Below, piece after piece: positions 19,107-28,060 of a stretch of 64,000 nt of DNA; within the stretch, counting starts at the first letter, position 1, and each line of letters begins with the position of its first letter. The notes under the pieces were generated by a model. It searched no databases. It was not told the origin of the DNA and was given only the letters and a program-made list of their open reading frames with translations. The stretch lies in NCBI GenBank assembly GCA_965242975.1, contig CBDETS010000007.1, forward strand, positions 5,642,001 through 5,706,000, in the 5' to 3' direction. The stretch is from JAPPHA01 sp965242975. GTDB lineage: Bacteria; Pseudomonadota; Alphaproteobacteria; Rhodobacterales; Rhodobacteraceae. The position numbers and the translations under genes were made by a program.

Positions 19107-19542
19107 CGTCTTGCCTTCCCGCCACCTCTGCGCAATTTGATTTTCTGACTTATCGTGGATCAAAGGCGGTGACCGAGGCCCGTGCGCCGGGTTCAAACAG
19201 GTCGGTTCACCGTCAACCGTGTGGATCTCTATTACTCGGGTCTTGATTCGTCCATGGCATGGCAGGCCGGTCGCCGTGAGTTGAGCACTGCTGACGAAAA
19301 CGGCCATGACGCGGTCGAAGCGCGCAACCGCCGCATCATCGCGCGAACATTCACCATGCCTGCCGCTTGCCCGCGATCGTGGCAATCGATGAGGGCGAAT
19401 GTCATGGAACGCGGCCTTCGTGCCGGATCAGAAGGTATCGGAGAGAGCTGAAGGCAGGGTCGCGGCCGGGGAAGCCCGGGAACCTCCCGAACGGAATGGG
19501 ACACGTGGCCCCAGAGCGGAGCGCCCACGTTGCACAGCCGAC
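19107..19542. other. Intergenic, nothing recognised
   Basis: About 430 bp upstream of the aminotransferase and downstream of the DUF3500 pseudogene. It should hold the aminotransferase promoter; no conserved ORF, RNA or repeat is apparent. Confidence 0.4.
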
Positions 19543-20598
19543 TCACGGACCATGTCCGCCGTATTCCAGTGTCGGGTGTGGATAGACGGTATGGCAATGT
19601 CCCTGGCCTCCGCGGACATTGCTGTCCGTGGAGAGGAGTTCGACAATTACCGTCGGACCTTGAGTGATCATGTAGGCGTGCGTGTTTACGTCGCTGGTCC
19701 CGGTCCAGGCAAAGCAAGTCCGATCCAGTTCGGCTTCGATCGCGGCAATTCGACGAACAGCGTTCTCGGAAGGTTGAATCGAGACCCAGTGACCGATTGC
19801 GGCGAGGAGCAGCGATCTTTGGCTCCCGGTCACCTTGGCGGCGCTCAGGCCGATGGCCGCGGGTACGATGCCGTCCTTGCCGGGGCCGGTACGAAATTTC
19901 TCCGGAAACGCTCCGGCGTCGGCCGCGGCCTTTCGCGTGCCGTCAAGTGCACTGAAAAGGGCATACCCGGCTCGGTTACGGTCTCGTACTCCATTCCTTT
20001 GTACGTGAAGGTCACCGGCTCCGTGCCAATGACGCTCGGGGACATTGCCGTGATGCGGCTCACGTCTGCCGGCACATTCAACGCCAGGTGATGTCCGCCG
20101 AACTGCCACCCCCATGGAGATGCCGCGGACGGCGTGCCATAGAACGAAATCCAACAGTTTTCGGGCGACCATCCCGCCGCCCGGCCAACAAGGTGCCGCT
20201 CAGAAAGGCCTCGGTCGCCTGGGCGTCCATGACTCTCAGATAGCTTTCCTTGCTCGGCGAGGTGGCCAGGAAGCGGAAAAGAAGCTTGCGTTGATCGTCA
20301 GACAGTTCACCGATCGAAATCCCGGCGCGGATGACAATTCGGGCGGGAAGGTCGGACCAGTTCGCGCGCTCCCGGGCATCGAGGTCGAACACGATTTCCT
20401 CCCGGATCGTCTCGTCGAAGCTGGCAAGAAGTACCTCGGCGGTTTTCAACGGGGTCGCGGCGCTGGCTTGACCAAAAGGAGATCGTACTCGGGGATCGGT
20501 ACAAGGTCTGCATGTCCGTGGTTGGGAGCCTCGTGCGCCGAGCACGGCAGTGCCAGGGCAAAGGAGAGAATTAGTGGTGCCCGCTGTATCGAGTTCAC
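19543..20598 (-). pseudogene. Frameshifted DUF3500-family secreted protein
   Basis: The pieces of a DUF3500 protein lie in order but in different frames. A GTG at 20598 opens a signal peptide (LILSFALALPCSAHEAP). The frame then shifts near 20445-20465 to AEVLLASFDETIREEIVFDL, ANWSDLPARIVIRAGISIGE and SYLRVMDAQATEAFL. A shift near 20150-20165 leads to WISFYGTPSAASPWGWQFGG and FTYKGMEYETVTEPG. A third near 19955-19972 leads to ALFSALDGTR, FRTGPGKDGIVPAAIGL, NTHAYMITQGPTVIVEL and the C-terminal HTVYPHPTLEYG. At least three frame changes mean a decayed gene unless the assembly is at fault. Family function is unknown. Confidence 0.75.
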
Positions 20599-20702
20599 CG
20601 GGAATTTTTCCGATATAGTGTTAACAGTCCCGACTCGGGGTTCGATTCGGGGTTGACCGCGATCACTGTTGCCTCAAGGAAAACTCCGGTGCCTCGCCGG
20701 TG

Positions 20703-20730
20703 CACGCGGGGAGGTTCACGCGGGGAGGTT
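20703..20730. repeat. 14-bp tandem duplication
   Basis: CACGCGGGGAGGTT occurs twice back to back (20703-20716 and 20717-20730) in the region upstream of pobA. Probably a replication-slippage duplication; a regulatory meaning is not evident. Confidence 0.7.
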
Positions 20731-20881
20731 CGTGCCTGGAGAGGGTCGAGGAGATGAACGTCGCGGACGGGTCAAGAAACGGAGTTGGCGCGCATGCTCA
20801 AGGGTACCCCTCGCACGTTCGGGCTAAAGACGGCATTCACGGGTTTTCGCACGTGAACTCGTTCCACGCCGGGACCCTGGA

Positions 20882-22081
20882 ATGACCGCGACTGCCTCGA
20901 ATCCCGGAATCCCGCGCCGAACGCAGGTCGTGATTATCGGGGGCGGGCCGGCGGGACTGCTCCTTGGGCAGTTGCTGTACCAATCGGGAATCGAGGCGAT
21001 TCTGCTTGAACGGCGATCTCGCGAATACGTGCTCGGCCGGATACGTGCGGGCGTCCTCGAATCCGGTTCGGTCTCAATTCTCCGTGAAGCCGGTGTCGGC
21101 GCCCGCCTGGACCTGGAAGGAATCCCCCACGACGGGTGTTTCCTTTCGTTTGCAAACAGGGGCTTCCGGGTCGACTTCGCGGGCCTCGCGGGACGATCGG
21201 TCACCGTCTATGGGCAGACCGAAATCACCGCGGACCTGTACAGTGCGAGGTCCCTTTCAGGTGCGACCACGATTCACGGGGTCGAGGGTGTCACGCTTGG
21301 CGACATTGATACGGCGTCTCCATACGTGACGTTTGCCGCGAATTCGTCGGAGTACCGGATCGACTGCGACATTATTGCGGGATGCGATGGATTTCACGGC
21401 GTGTCACGCGCGTCCATTCCGTCTCGTTCAATTGTGCAGTTCGAGAGAGTCTATCCTTTCGGGTGGCTCGGAGTTCTGTCAGAGACTCCACCGGTTAGTG
21501 ATGAACTCATCTATGCCAATCACGAACGGGGATTTGCCCTCTGTTCAATGCGAAACCCGCAGTTGAGCCGATATTACATCCAGGTCGGGCAGACCGAACG
21601 ACTCGAGAACTGGCCGGACACGCGTTTCTGGGACGAGCTCCGTCGTCGCATTCCCGCCGCGGCCGCGGACGAACTGGTCACCGGAGACAGTATCGAAAAG
21701 TCAATTGCGCCTCTGAGGAGTTTTGTCGCAGAGCCCATGAGTTGGGGTCGCCTTTTCCTCGCGGGAGATGCCGCGCACATAGTTCCGCCGACCGGCGCCA
21801 AGGGTCTCAATCTGGCGATCGCCGACGTTCGGTATCTGCATGACGCCGTCGTCGGGTTCTTCGGAGGAGATTCCACCGCCCTCGACAACTATTCGAATGC
21901 GGCACTGTCACGCGTGTGGAATGCGGTCAGGTTCAGTTGGTGGATGACCAATACGCTCCACAGGTATCCTGACCAGACCGATTTCGACCAAAGAATGCAG
22001 GAAACCGAATTGGCTTATCTATCGGGGTCGAATGCAGCCCAGCGGGTTTTGGCGGAAAACTACACCGGGTTGCCATTCTGA
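20882..22081 (+). CDS. pobA: 4-hydroxybenzoate 3-monooxygenase
   Basis: Flavoprotein hydroxylase of 399 residues converting 4-hydroxybenzoate to protocatechuate with NADPH and O2. It has the FAD dinucleotide motif IIGGGPAGLLLGQLL, the RIRAGVLESGSV segment characteristic of this enzyme, the DG motif in GCDGFHGVSRASIP and the GD motif LFLAGDAAHIVPPTGAKGLN. Length matches the family. ATG at 20882. No PobR regulator or protocatechuate genes are in the window. The 3' end overlaps the convergent phaR gene by 22 bp. Confidence 0.93.
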   Translation: MTATASNPGIPRRTQVVIIGGGPAGLLLGQLLYQSGIEAILLERRSREYVLGRIRAGVLESGSVSILREAGVGARLDLEGIPHDGCFLSFANRGFRVDFAGLAGRSVTVYGQTEITADLYSARSLSGATTIHGVEGVTLGDIDTASPYVTFAANSSEYRIDCDIIAGCDGFHGVSRASIPSRSIVQFERVYPFGWLGVLSETPPVSDELIYANHERGFALCSMRNPQLSRYYIQVGQTERLENWPDTRFWDELRRRIPAAAADELVTGDSIEKSIAPLRSFVAEPMSWGRLFLAGDAAHIVPPTGAKGLNLAIADVRYLHDAVVGFFGGDSTALDNYSNAALSRVWNAVRFSWWMTNTLHRYPDQTDFDQRMQETELAYLSGSNAAQRVLAENYTGLPF

Positions 22082-22695
22082 ATATCCCTCAGCCTCTCCT
22101 GAAGAGACCTGATCTGCGCCTTGAGTTCCGCGACTTCGTCCGATTTTGTTGCTGTCCGCGAGTCTCGCAGGTCCGATTCGGTGGGATTCGTCGGTTCCGT
22201 TGAACCGGACGGGGTGTCGGAAGACCTTTCCGGCCTCGTTCCCAGGCCGGACATCCAGGACGAAGCCAATGATGTCAACAGTTCGGCCTGCTGCCTTTGG
22301 ACGTCGACCGCGGTCTCGAACATGTTCAGGGGATCCATGGCTTCACGGGTCGCCTGGGTCACGTGCCCGGCGAAAGCGTCCTGCTGTTGCTTGAACATGT
22401 CGAACGATCGGGACAGGAACTCGGGAATGAGCGATTCCGGCGCACTGTTGTAGTTGCGGACGAGATCAGTCAGCAGGTTGATCGGCAGAATGTAGTCGCC
22501 GCGGTTTTCGCGTTCGGAAATGATCTGGAGCAGAACCTGGCGGGTCAGGTCTTCGCCGGTTTTCTTGTCCCTGACTTCCACGTCATGGCCACTTCGAATG
22601 AGGTCCGCAATATCTTCAAGCGTGACGTACTCGCTCGTGTTCGTGTTGTAGAGCTTCCGACTCGCGTAGCGGTTGATCAGTATCGTCTCGGTCAT
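22060..22695 (-). CDS. phaR: Polyhydroxyalkanoate synthesis repressor PhaR
   Basis: PhaR of 211 residues from ATG 22695. The N-terminal PHB/PHA accumulation regulator DNA-binding domain is unmistakable (ILINRYASRKLYNTNTSEYV, then LEDIADLIRSGHDVEVRDKK), followed by the PHB_acc region (QIISERENRGDYILP) and a charged C-terminal tail ending in a short helix (ELKAQIRSLQERL) suited to oligomerisation. PhaR binds nascent PHA granules and, when free, represses phasin genes. Its probable operators lie at 23329-23372 upstream of phaP. Confidence 0.93.
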   Translation of the reverse strand: MTETILINRYASRKLYNTNTSEYVTLEDIADLIRSGHDVEVRDKKTGEDLTRQVLLQIISERENRGDYILPINLLTDLVRNYNSAPESLIPEFLSRSFDMFKQQQDAFAGHVTQATREAMDPLNMFETAVDVQRQQAELLTSLASSWMSGLGTRPERSSDTPSGSTEPTNPTESDLRDSRTATKSDEVAELKAQIRSLQERLRDIQNGNPV

Positions 22696-22774
22696 CGATT
22701 CGGTCAAATTGGTCAAGGTCGTGGGCAGGAACCTGCCCTGTGCCCGCGGACGCTACCGGAAGTGAGTGCATAAC

Positions 22775-22805
22775 AAAAGGGGCGCCGGGAGGATGCGCCC
22801 CTTTT
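22775..22805 (-). terminator. Rho-independent terminator after phaP
   Basis: AAAAGGGGCGC (22775-22785) pairs perfectly with GCGCCCCTTTT (22795-22805) over a 9-nt loop, 52 bp past the phaP stop. Read on the minus strand the stem ends in TTTTGTT, a short U-rich tail. The A/T pairs at the base make it partly bidirectional. It separates phaP from phaR. Confidence 0.8.
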
Positions 22806-22856
22806 GAGTTTCCGAACCTGGGTTCGGACAGAACCGGGAAAGCGAAAAAGTCGCTG

Positions 22857-23276
22857 TTATTTCCCGGACTTGGCGGTCGCCGCAACGGGAGCCGTCTTTT
22901 CCTGAACCGTCTTGCCGGCCGAAATGAGCAAGTCCACCGTGTGGAGTTGTGCCGTTTTTGCGACTTCGGCGAACTGGGCCAGGCGCTCGGGAAGTGCGCG
23001 GACCTCGGCAGTCGCGAACTCGGAAGCCGCCGCCGCGTACTCGACCGGATTTCCGCGCGCCGTGTTGGCGTTGTCGAACCGGGCCAGGACGTCTTGCGTC
23101 CACGCGTTGGTCAATTCAGCGTTTTTCCTGGCTGCGTCGACCGCGACCTTGCCGAGCTTTGCGTTGAAGTCGGCCGCGTTTTTGAACACGTCCTCGTAGG
23201 CCTTGGTGTCGACGTTGAGAGCACCCAGGAATTTCTCGGTCGTTTGGGCGAAATCGAATGCGTTAGCCTTTGCCAT
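22857..23276 (-). CDS. phaP: Phasin family granule-associated protein
   Basis: Phasin of 139 residues, helical, alanine-rich and without a signal peptide. The opening (FAQTTEKFLGALNVDTKAYE), the ARKNAELTNAWTQDVLARFD helix and the ALPERLAQFAEVAKTAQ region fit the phasin_2 family. Phasins coat PHA granules and control their size and number. AAGGGGA precedes the ATG. The promoter carries a PhaR-type palindrome within its -35/-10 spacer, so repression by PhaR is expected. Confidence 0.88.
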   Translation of the reverse strand: MAKANAFDFAQTTEKFLGALNVDTKAYEDVFKNAADFNAKLGKVAVDAARKNAELTNAWTQDVLARFDNANTARGNPVEYAAAASEFATAEVRALPERLAQFAEVAKTAQLHTVDLLISAGKTVQEKTAPVAATAKSGK

Positions 23277-23320
23277 TGTTGTTGTCCCCTTTCATCGGCG
23301 ATTGATCGACAGATGGGGGG

Positions 23321-23349
23321 CATATAGTTGCCGCACTGCGGCATTTCAA
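23321..23349 (-). promoter_or_regulatory. phaP sigma-70-type promoter
   Basis: On the minus strand, TTGAAA (complement of 23344-23349) and TATATG (complement of 23321-23326) are separated by exactly 17 bp, 45 bp upstream of the phaP ATG. The spacer is almost entirely the palindrome at 23329-23343. Confidence 0.65.
23329..23343. promoter_or_regulatory. PhaR operator box 1
   Basis: TGCCGCACTGCGGCA is a perfect 15-bp palindrome around a central C. It belongs to the TGC/GCA-type inverted repeats known as PhaR targets in alphaproteobacteria. It occupies the phaP promoter spacer, where bound PhaR would block RNA polymerase. Confidence 0.7.
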
Positions 23350-23357
23350 TAGGAAAA

Positions 23358-23372
23358 TGCCGCAGTGCGGAA
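23358..23372. promoter_or_regulatory. PhaR operator box 2
   Basis: TGCCGCAGTGCGGAA is a near-identical second palindrome (one mismatch in the right arm), 29 bp centre to centre from box 1 and just upstream of the -35. The spacing is close to three helical turns, suitable for cooperative binding. Confidence 0.65.
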
Positions 23373-23428
23373 TTTTTTTCTTCGGACTTTTCGGTCTGAA
23401 CGACGAGGAGAGAGAAAATAGCCGCCGT

Positions 23429-25210
23429 TTACATCCGGACGTACGAACCGGGCGCGTTTTCGATGACCGGGTGCGCGGCGGTTCCCGGAGTTCGGGCCGG
23501 GACGTCAGGGGAACAACCGGATGAAAGCCATTCGCTCCAACGTTGCCACCAGGACCCTTGGTGAAATTCCGCCTGTTTGTGCCACACTTCGGGGCTGTCC
23601 GGCAGCGCGTCGTTGGTCCAGTGACCGTACTTGCCCTTTGACGGTGGATTGATCACGCCGGCGATGTGCCCGCTTTCTGCCAGGACAAAGGTCTTTTCGC
23701 CGGAGGTTCGGGAGAGGCCGAGAAAACTGCTCTTCCATGGAGCAATATGGTCCGCAATGGTTGCAACGACAAATTGCGGCACGGTGATTCCGGACAGTCG
23801 AATTGGCGACCCCAGCAGGTCAAAACGGTCGTGGGCGAGATCGTTGTCGCGGTAGAGACGCTCCAGGTATTCGATGGTCATCCGCGCCGGCAGATTGGTC
23901 GAGTCACTGTTCCAATGCAGGAGATCGAATGCGGGTGGTTTCTCTCCCAGCAGGTAAGAACGGACCGCAGGCCGGTACACGAGGTCATTTGCCCTCAGGA
24001 AACTGAACGTGCGGGCCATGAAGAACCCGTCCAGGTATCCCTTGGTTTCCGTCTCCTCCCGAATTCCCTCGAGGAATCCGTCGTCAATGAAGGCGCCCAA
24101 TTCGCCCGGATGTTCAAAGTCGGTCAGTGTCGTCAGGAACGTTGCCTTCCGGACCCTGTTTTCGCCACCGGTTTCGGCGAGGTAGGCCAACCCGCAGGCG
24201 GTCAGGGTGCCACCGACGCAGTAACCGACGACATCAACCTGATCGCTCGCGCACGTGCTCTGAACCGAACCCAGGGCGGTAAGAAACCCCTCTGCGAGGT
24301 ATGTGTCGAGCCCCACGTCCCTGAATGCCCCGTCCGGGTTGGCCCAGGATACGACAAACACCGTGAAGCCCCGGTCCACGGCATAACGGACAAAGCTGTT
24401 CTTCGGCCGGAGATCCAGGACATAGTACTTGTTGATCCACGGCGGAATGATCAGCAGCGGCGTCGAATGGACAGTCTCTGTTCGGGGCGCGTACTGGATC
24501 AGCTGGAACAACCTGTTCTGAAAAACAACCGAGCCTTCCGTCGTCGCAAGGTTCTTCCCGACATCAAAGGCCTCCGGATCGGAAAGGGTGATGGACAGAC
24601 CGTCCGGACGGGACTCAAGGTCGCGGACAAAGTGCTCCAGGCCATCGACGAGGGACCGCCCATTGGTTTCGACCGCCCGTTCCAGGGCTTCGGGATTCGT
24701 CGCGAGGAAGTTTGCCGGCGACATCATGTCAATGACCTGGCCGACAAAGAAATTGACTTGGGACTGTTCCTTTTCGTCGAGTTCGGTCAGCCCTTCGCTC
24801 ACGGTACGCATTGTCTCGGATGACAGCAGGTACTGCCGCTTGATGAACTCGAAATATGGATTCCGTGCCCAATGCTCGTCCGGAAATCGGCGGTCCTTCT
24901 TTGGCGCAGGGTCCGGGCGGTCCTCAGGTTCGGCGCCCGTCGTCGAAGGCAGTTTCTGGATTTCGGCCCAATTCCTAAGACTCTCGCCCCAATACCTGAC
25001 CTGGGCTTCAATCAGGCGTGCCGGGTCCTTTGCCGCTTCCGAAAAATACGCTTCCGCTGCTTTCGCGTAGAATTCCTTGCCCGGGCCCTCGAGTCGCGGG
25101 TCGCGACTCTCACGTGCTGCAACGGCAGCGGCAAGGCGTGGAATCAGGGCGTTCAGTCGCTCGATATTCTGTTCGAGCTCATCGTTCGAAACGGGTGTCT
25201 CCGGCTTCAT
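23429..25210 (-). CDS. phaC: Class I poly(3-hydroxyalkanoate) synthase
   Basis: PhaC of 593 residues, typical for class I. The lipase-box-like nucleophile motif is VVGYCVGGTLTACG (catalytic Cys). Other hallmarks are PPWINKYYVLDLRPKNSFVRY, VSWANPDGAFRDVGLD, the Asp region DLLGSPIRLSGITVP and the His region ESGHIAGVINPPS. I start at ATG 25210; a longer frame to 25525 adds unrelated residues. It polymerises 3-hydroxyacyl-CoA on granules. It is divergent from the depolymerase gene and followed by phaP and phaR. Confidence 0.95.
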   Translation of the reverse strand: MKPETPVSNDELEQNIERLNALIPRLAAAVAARESRDPRLEGPGKEFYAKAAEAYFSEAAKDPARLIEAQVRYWGESLRNWAEIQKLPSTTGAEPEDRPDPAPKKDRRFPDEHWARNPYFEFIKRQYLLSSETMRTVSEGLTELDEKEQSQVNFFVGQVIDMMSPANFLATNPEALERAVETNGRSLVDGLEHFVRDLESRPDGLSITLSDPEAFDVGKNLATTEGSVVFQNRLFQLIQYAPRTETVHSTPLLIIPPWINKYYVLDLRPKNSFVRYAVDRGFTVFVVSWANPDGAFRDVGLDTYLAEGFLTALGSVQSTCASDQVDVVGYCVGGTLTACGLAYLAETGGENRVRKATFLTTLTDFEHPGELGAFIDDGFLEGIREETETKGYLDGFFMARTFSFLRANDLVYRPAVRSYLLGEKPPAFDLLHWNSDSTNLPARMTIEYLERLYRDNDLAHDRFDLLGSPIRLSGITVPQFVVATIADHIAPWKSSFLGLSRTSGEKTFVLAESGHIAGVINPPSKGKYGHWTNDALPDSPEVWHKQAEFHQGSWWQRWSEWLSSGCSPDVPARTPGTAAHPVIENAPGSYVRM

Positions 25211-25245
25211 GGGGTCAAACGCATCCTTCTTGTGAAAGTGGCGGC

Positions 25246-25273
25246 ATAGTAGCATACACTGCCCGTATTGCAA
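25246..25273 (-). promoter_or_regulatory. Candidate phaC promoter
   Basis: On the minus strand TTGCAA (complement of 25268-25273) and TACTAT (complement of 25246-25251) are 16 bp apart and about 36 bp upstream of the phaC ATG. The shared intergenic region with phaZ is short, so the two divergent promoters must be close or overlapping. Confidence 0.35.
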
Positions 25274-25295
25274 AAATGTGACACGGGTATTTCCC

Positions 25296-26516
25296 ATGCT
25301 TCGATATGACACCCAGGAGAGCCTCCGCCTTTCCAACCAATGGATCGGAGCAAGCGCGAAGGCATTTTGGGGACAGCCGGCGTTTGCCCTGTCTCCCAGC
25401 CCGTTGCCGTCGCTGATCGCCGCGTGGGGTGCGGTTACCGAACGCGCATGGGCTCGAATTGCGGCAACTCCCGATTGGGGCATCGACAACGTCGTATCTC
25501 GCGGAAATGACCATGTTGTTACCACCCGTACCGAACACGATAAACCGTTCTGCAGACTGATTCATTTTACGGCCGACCGAAAACTGGCGTCTCCTCGCCG
25601 CGTGCTGCTTGTCGCTCCAATGTCCGGCCATTACGCGACGCTGGCGCGCAACACGGTCACCAGCCTACTTCCGAACTGTGACGTCTACGTGACCGAATGG
25701 AAAAACGCACGCGATGTTCCCTTGTCTGCCGGTTCGTTCGACGTGGAGGACTACACGGAGTACCTTGTCGAGTTCATTCGCTGTTTGGGGCCGGACATCC
25801 ACGTCATCGCGGTTTGCCAGCCGGCTCCCCTGGCGCTCGCCGCGACGGCGATTTTGGCGGGTGCTGACGGCGGACCTGCGCCCAAATCGCTCACGTTGAT
25901 CGGCGGACCGGTGGATCCGGACGCGAATCCGACCGAGGTCACCGACTTTGGAAACAGATTCACCATGGGCCAACTGGAGTCAGGCATGATTCAGACGGTT
26001 GGATTCGCATTTGATGGGGTTGGTCGCCGGGTCTATCCCGGAACCGTTCAACTGGCGTCGTTCCTGACGATGAACTGGGAGCAGCATGCAGAAGCGTTCG
26101 CCCGCCAGATCGAACGGGTGGCAAGGAACGAGGATCAGGAGCACGATCGGCACAACAGGTTCTACGACGAGTACCTGGCGGTCATGGACATGACCGCTGA
26201 ATTCTACCTGTCCACGGTCCAACGGCTGTTCAGGGATCGGGAAATTGCCCGGAACGTGTTCTCGGTCAATGGAACCGCGGTCGACATCGGGTTGATTTCG
26301 GATACGGCGATCATGACGGTAGAAGGCGGGCGCGATGACATCTCTGCGCCTGGACAGTGTCGCGCTGCCCTCGACCTGGTTCCGAGACTTCCGGATTCGA
26401 TGAAGGATTCAGTTGTCGAACCGGATGCCGGGCACTACGGCATCTTCACAGGCCGCGTCTGGAGAAAGCGGATTAGACCGCGGGTGCTGGATTTCATTGA
26501 TCGCCATAACCAGTGA
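25296..26516 (+). CDS. phaZ: Intracellular polyhydroxyalkanoate depolymerase
   Basis: PhaZ-type depolymerase of 406 residues from ATG 25296 (a GTG at 25278 is in frame). It has the N-terminal MLRYDTQESLRLSNQWIGAS, the nucleophile region HVIAVCQPAPLALAA (Cys in place of Ser, typical of intracellular depolymerases), the RRVLLVAPMSGHYATLARNT strand and the C-terminal VEPDAGHYGIFTGRVWR with the catalytic His. It mobilises stored polyester when carbon is scarce. Divergent from phaC. Confidence 0.93.
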   Translation: MLRYDTQESLRLSNQWIGASAKAFWGQPAFALSPSPLPSLIAAWGAVTERAWARIAATPDWGIDNVVSRGNDHVVTTRTEHDKPFCRLIHFTADRKLASPRRVLLVAPMSGHYATLARNTVTSLLPNCDVYVTEWKNARDVPLSAGSFDVEDYTEYLVEFIRCLGPDIHVIAVCQPAPLALAATAILAGADGGPAPKSLTLIGGPVDPDANPTEVTDFGNRFTMGQLESGMIQTVGFAFDGVGRRVYPGTVQLASFLTMNWEQHAEAFARQIERVARNEDQEHDRHNRFYDEYLAVMDMTAEFYLSTVQRLFRDREIARNVFSVNGTAVDIGLISDTAIMTVEGGRDDISAPGQCRAALDLVPRLPDSMKDSVVEPDAGHYGIFTGRVWRKRIRPRVLDFIDRHNQ

Positions 26517-26686
26517 ACACAGACGAATTCCCGGAATTTCTGCACGTCGTTGCAGTTCGGGCAAGCTCGATCTTCCAAACCCGGGAATGGCCTCGATGAT
26601 GGTCATGTACTGGAGGCCTGGATTCCCGTTGATCGGACTTCGCTCCTCTTCCGGGCTCGCGTTGCGGCTCCGCCGCAACGGCGGGC

Positions 26687-27733
26687 TCACGGCACCAGGG
26701 GGACGTTCGGGCGCGTTCCCGTGGTCATGATTCCTCCCCGGTCGCCGATCTCGACGGATCCGTAACGTTCGGCAAATACCTGGGGCAACGGCCGGTCACC
26801 GGGCAGAGCGAGCCAAAGTCGCAGGAGATGACGACGGTGACCGCGGTCGGGCCAGTCGCGAAATCCCGTCCGGTCGTGCAGATTCGTGTGATTGTACACG
26901 AACTGCATGTCACCAGAGCGCAGGCGCATCCGGAGGTGGAAATGGGGATCGTCGGCGATCTGGTCGAAGAGATCCAGTGCTTCGATGAATCTCTCGGTAA
27001 GCGCTGGCGCGTCATCGAAGCGGGCAGCGCTTTCGATGTACTGTCGTTGATATTGTCCGGTGAGATGTCCCGCGTACCAACTCAGGACGGGAATCATGAA
27101 ATACGGTTTCTGTCCCGCAGGAATTTCACCACGTCGGTCGGTGGCGACGGGTTCGAACAGGAGCTCCGCCAGGTCCGGACGGCGCAGCATCATCTGGTTG
27201 TAGAGTGTTGCGGTTGAAACCAGCAGGCTGTCGCCACCTTCCATTGCTTCGCGGAGACACAGCAGTCCTACGCAGTCGCTGCTGTCCGTGTGAAAGGTCT
27301 GACGTTCCGACGTCTGGTAGATTCTGGTGTTCGGATCTTTCGAGTTCGCGCCAACATCGATGACGTGACCGAGAATGTGTCCTTTCGCGTTCTGGGAGCG
27401 CGCGGATCCAAGGTGGCTGCCGATCCCGCAAAAGACCGTGGCAGCCATCTCGACCGAATATCCTTCGACCGGCAATCCCGAGATCAATGAAAACCCCAGG
27501 CCGCCCTGGAGTTCCGTCCGGATCGCTTTCAGGAGCTGGCCGATGCGAGGCAGCGGGAAGGAATCCGGAGAGATCTGCCCGATTTCGATATCCTGCGACA
27601 GGAATCCGTTTGCGGCGGACTCGATCTCTGAAATCTCGGCAGGCGACAACACGTGGGTCCACCTTTCAGGAGATGTGGCCAGGTTCGATCCGATCCATGC
27701 GGCCGGGATGTTCAGGTGATCAGGTCTCTCCAT
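26687..27733 (-). CDS. TauD/TfdA-family Fe(II)/2-oxoglutarate-type oxygenase
   Basis: Protein of 348 residues of the TauD/TfdA superfamily. The metal motif is FHTDSSD (HxD), and a distal His lies in VYNHTNLHDRTGF, with GHRRHLLRLWL contributing the 2-oxoglutarate-binding Arg. The N-terminal part has the ELQGGLGFSLISGLPVEGYS segment of this group. Substrates of relatives range from taurine to gamma-butyrobetaine and other small acids. Lying next to the demethylating dehydrogenase at 28061, an N-methyl compound is possible but unproven. Confidence 0.83.
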   Translation of the reverse strand: MERPDHLNIPAAWIGSNLATSPERWTHVLSPAEISEIESAANGFLSQDIEIGQISPDSFPLPRIGQLLKAIRTELQGGLGFSLISGLPVEGYSVEMAATVFCGIGSHLGSARSQNAKGHILGHVIDVGANSKDPNTRIYQTSERQTFHTDSSDCVGLLCLREAMEGGDSLLVSTATLYNQMMLRRPDLAELLFEPVATDRRGEIPAGQKPYFMIPVLSWYAGHLTGQYQRQYIESAARFDDAPALTERFIEALDLFDQIADDPHFHLRMRLRSGDMQFVYNHTNLHDRTGFRDWPDRGHRRHLLRLWLALPGDRPLPQVFAERYGSVEIGDRGGIMTTGTRPNVPLVP

Positions 27734-28060
27734 GTGCCGTTACCATGTTTTCCGTGCGGACTTCGGGACCCTTCCAGGGCGGAAGGTCAAGTTCCAACAG
27801 TTGCCAGGCAGAAGCAAGTCGAACAGGTTGGGACACGTTCGGGGTTCACCAATCCATGCCCGTCCCGACAAGCGGTCAGGAACGCCGACAATTGCCGAAC
27901 GGAAAGTCTGACGTTCAATGTGCACGCCGTCCGAAGTTCGACCCTTCAAGGAATCCGTCCCTTGTGGCTCGGTACCAAGAACCGGACGCACTTCAGACAA
28001 CGCCGGGTTGAGCGACGAGGCAGGTCCGGCGTCATGCGCCTTGACCGGTGTGTCTCCTGA
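27734..28060. other. Intergenic, no gene seen
   Basis: 327 bp between two minus-strand genes, long enough for a separate promoter of the TauD-like gene. No conserved ORF or clear hairpin. Confidence 0.4.
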
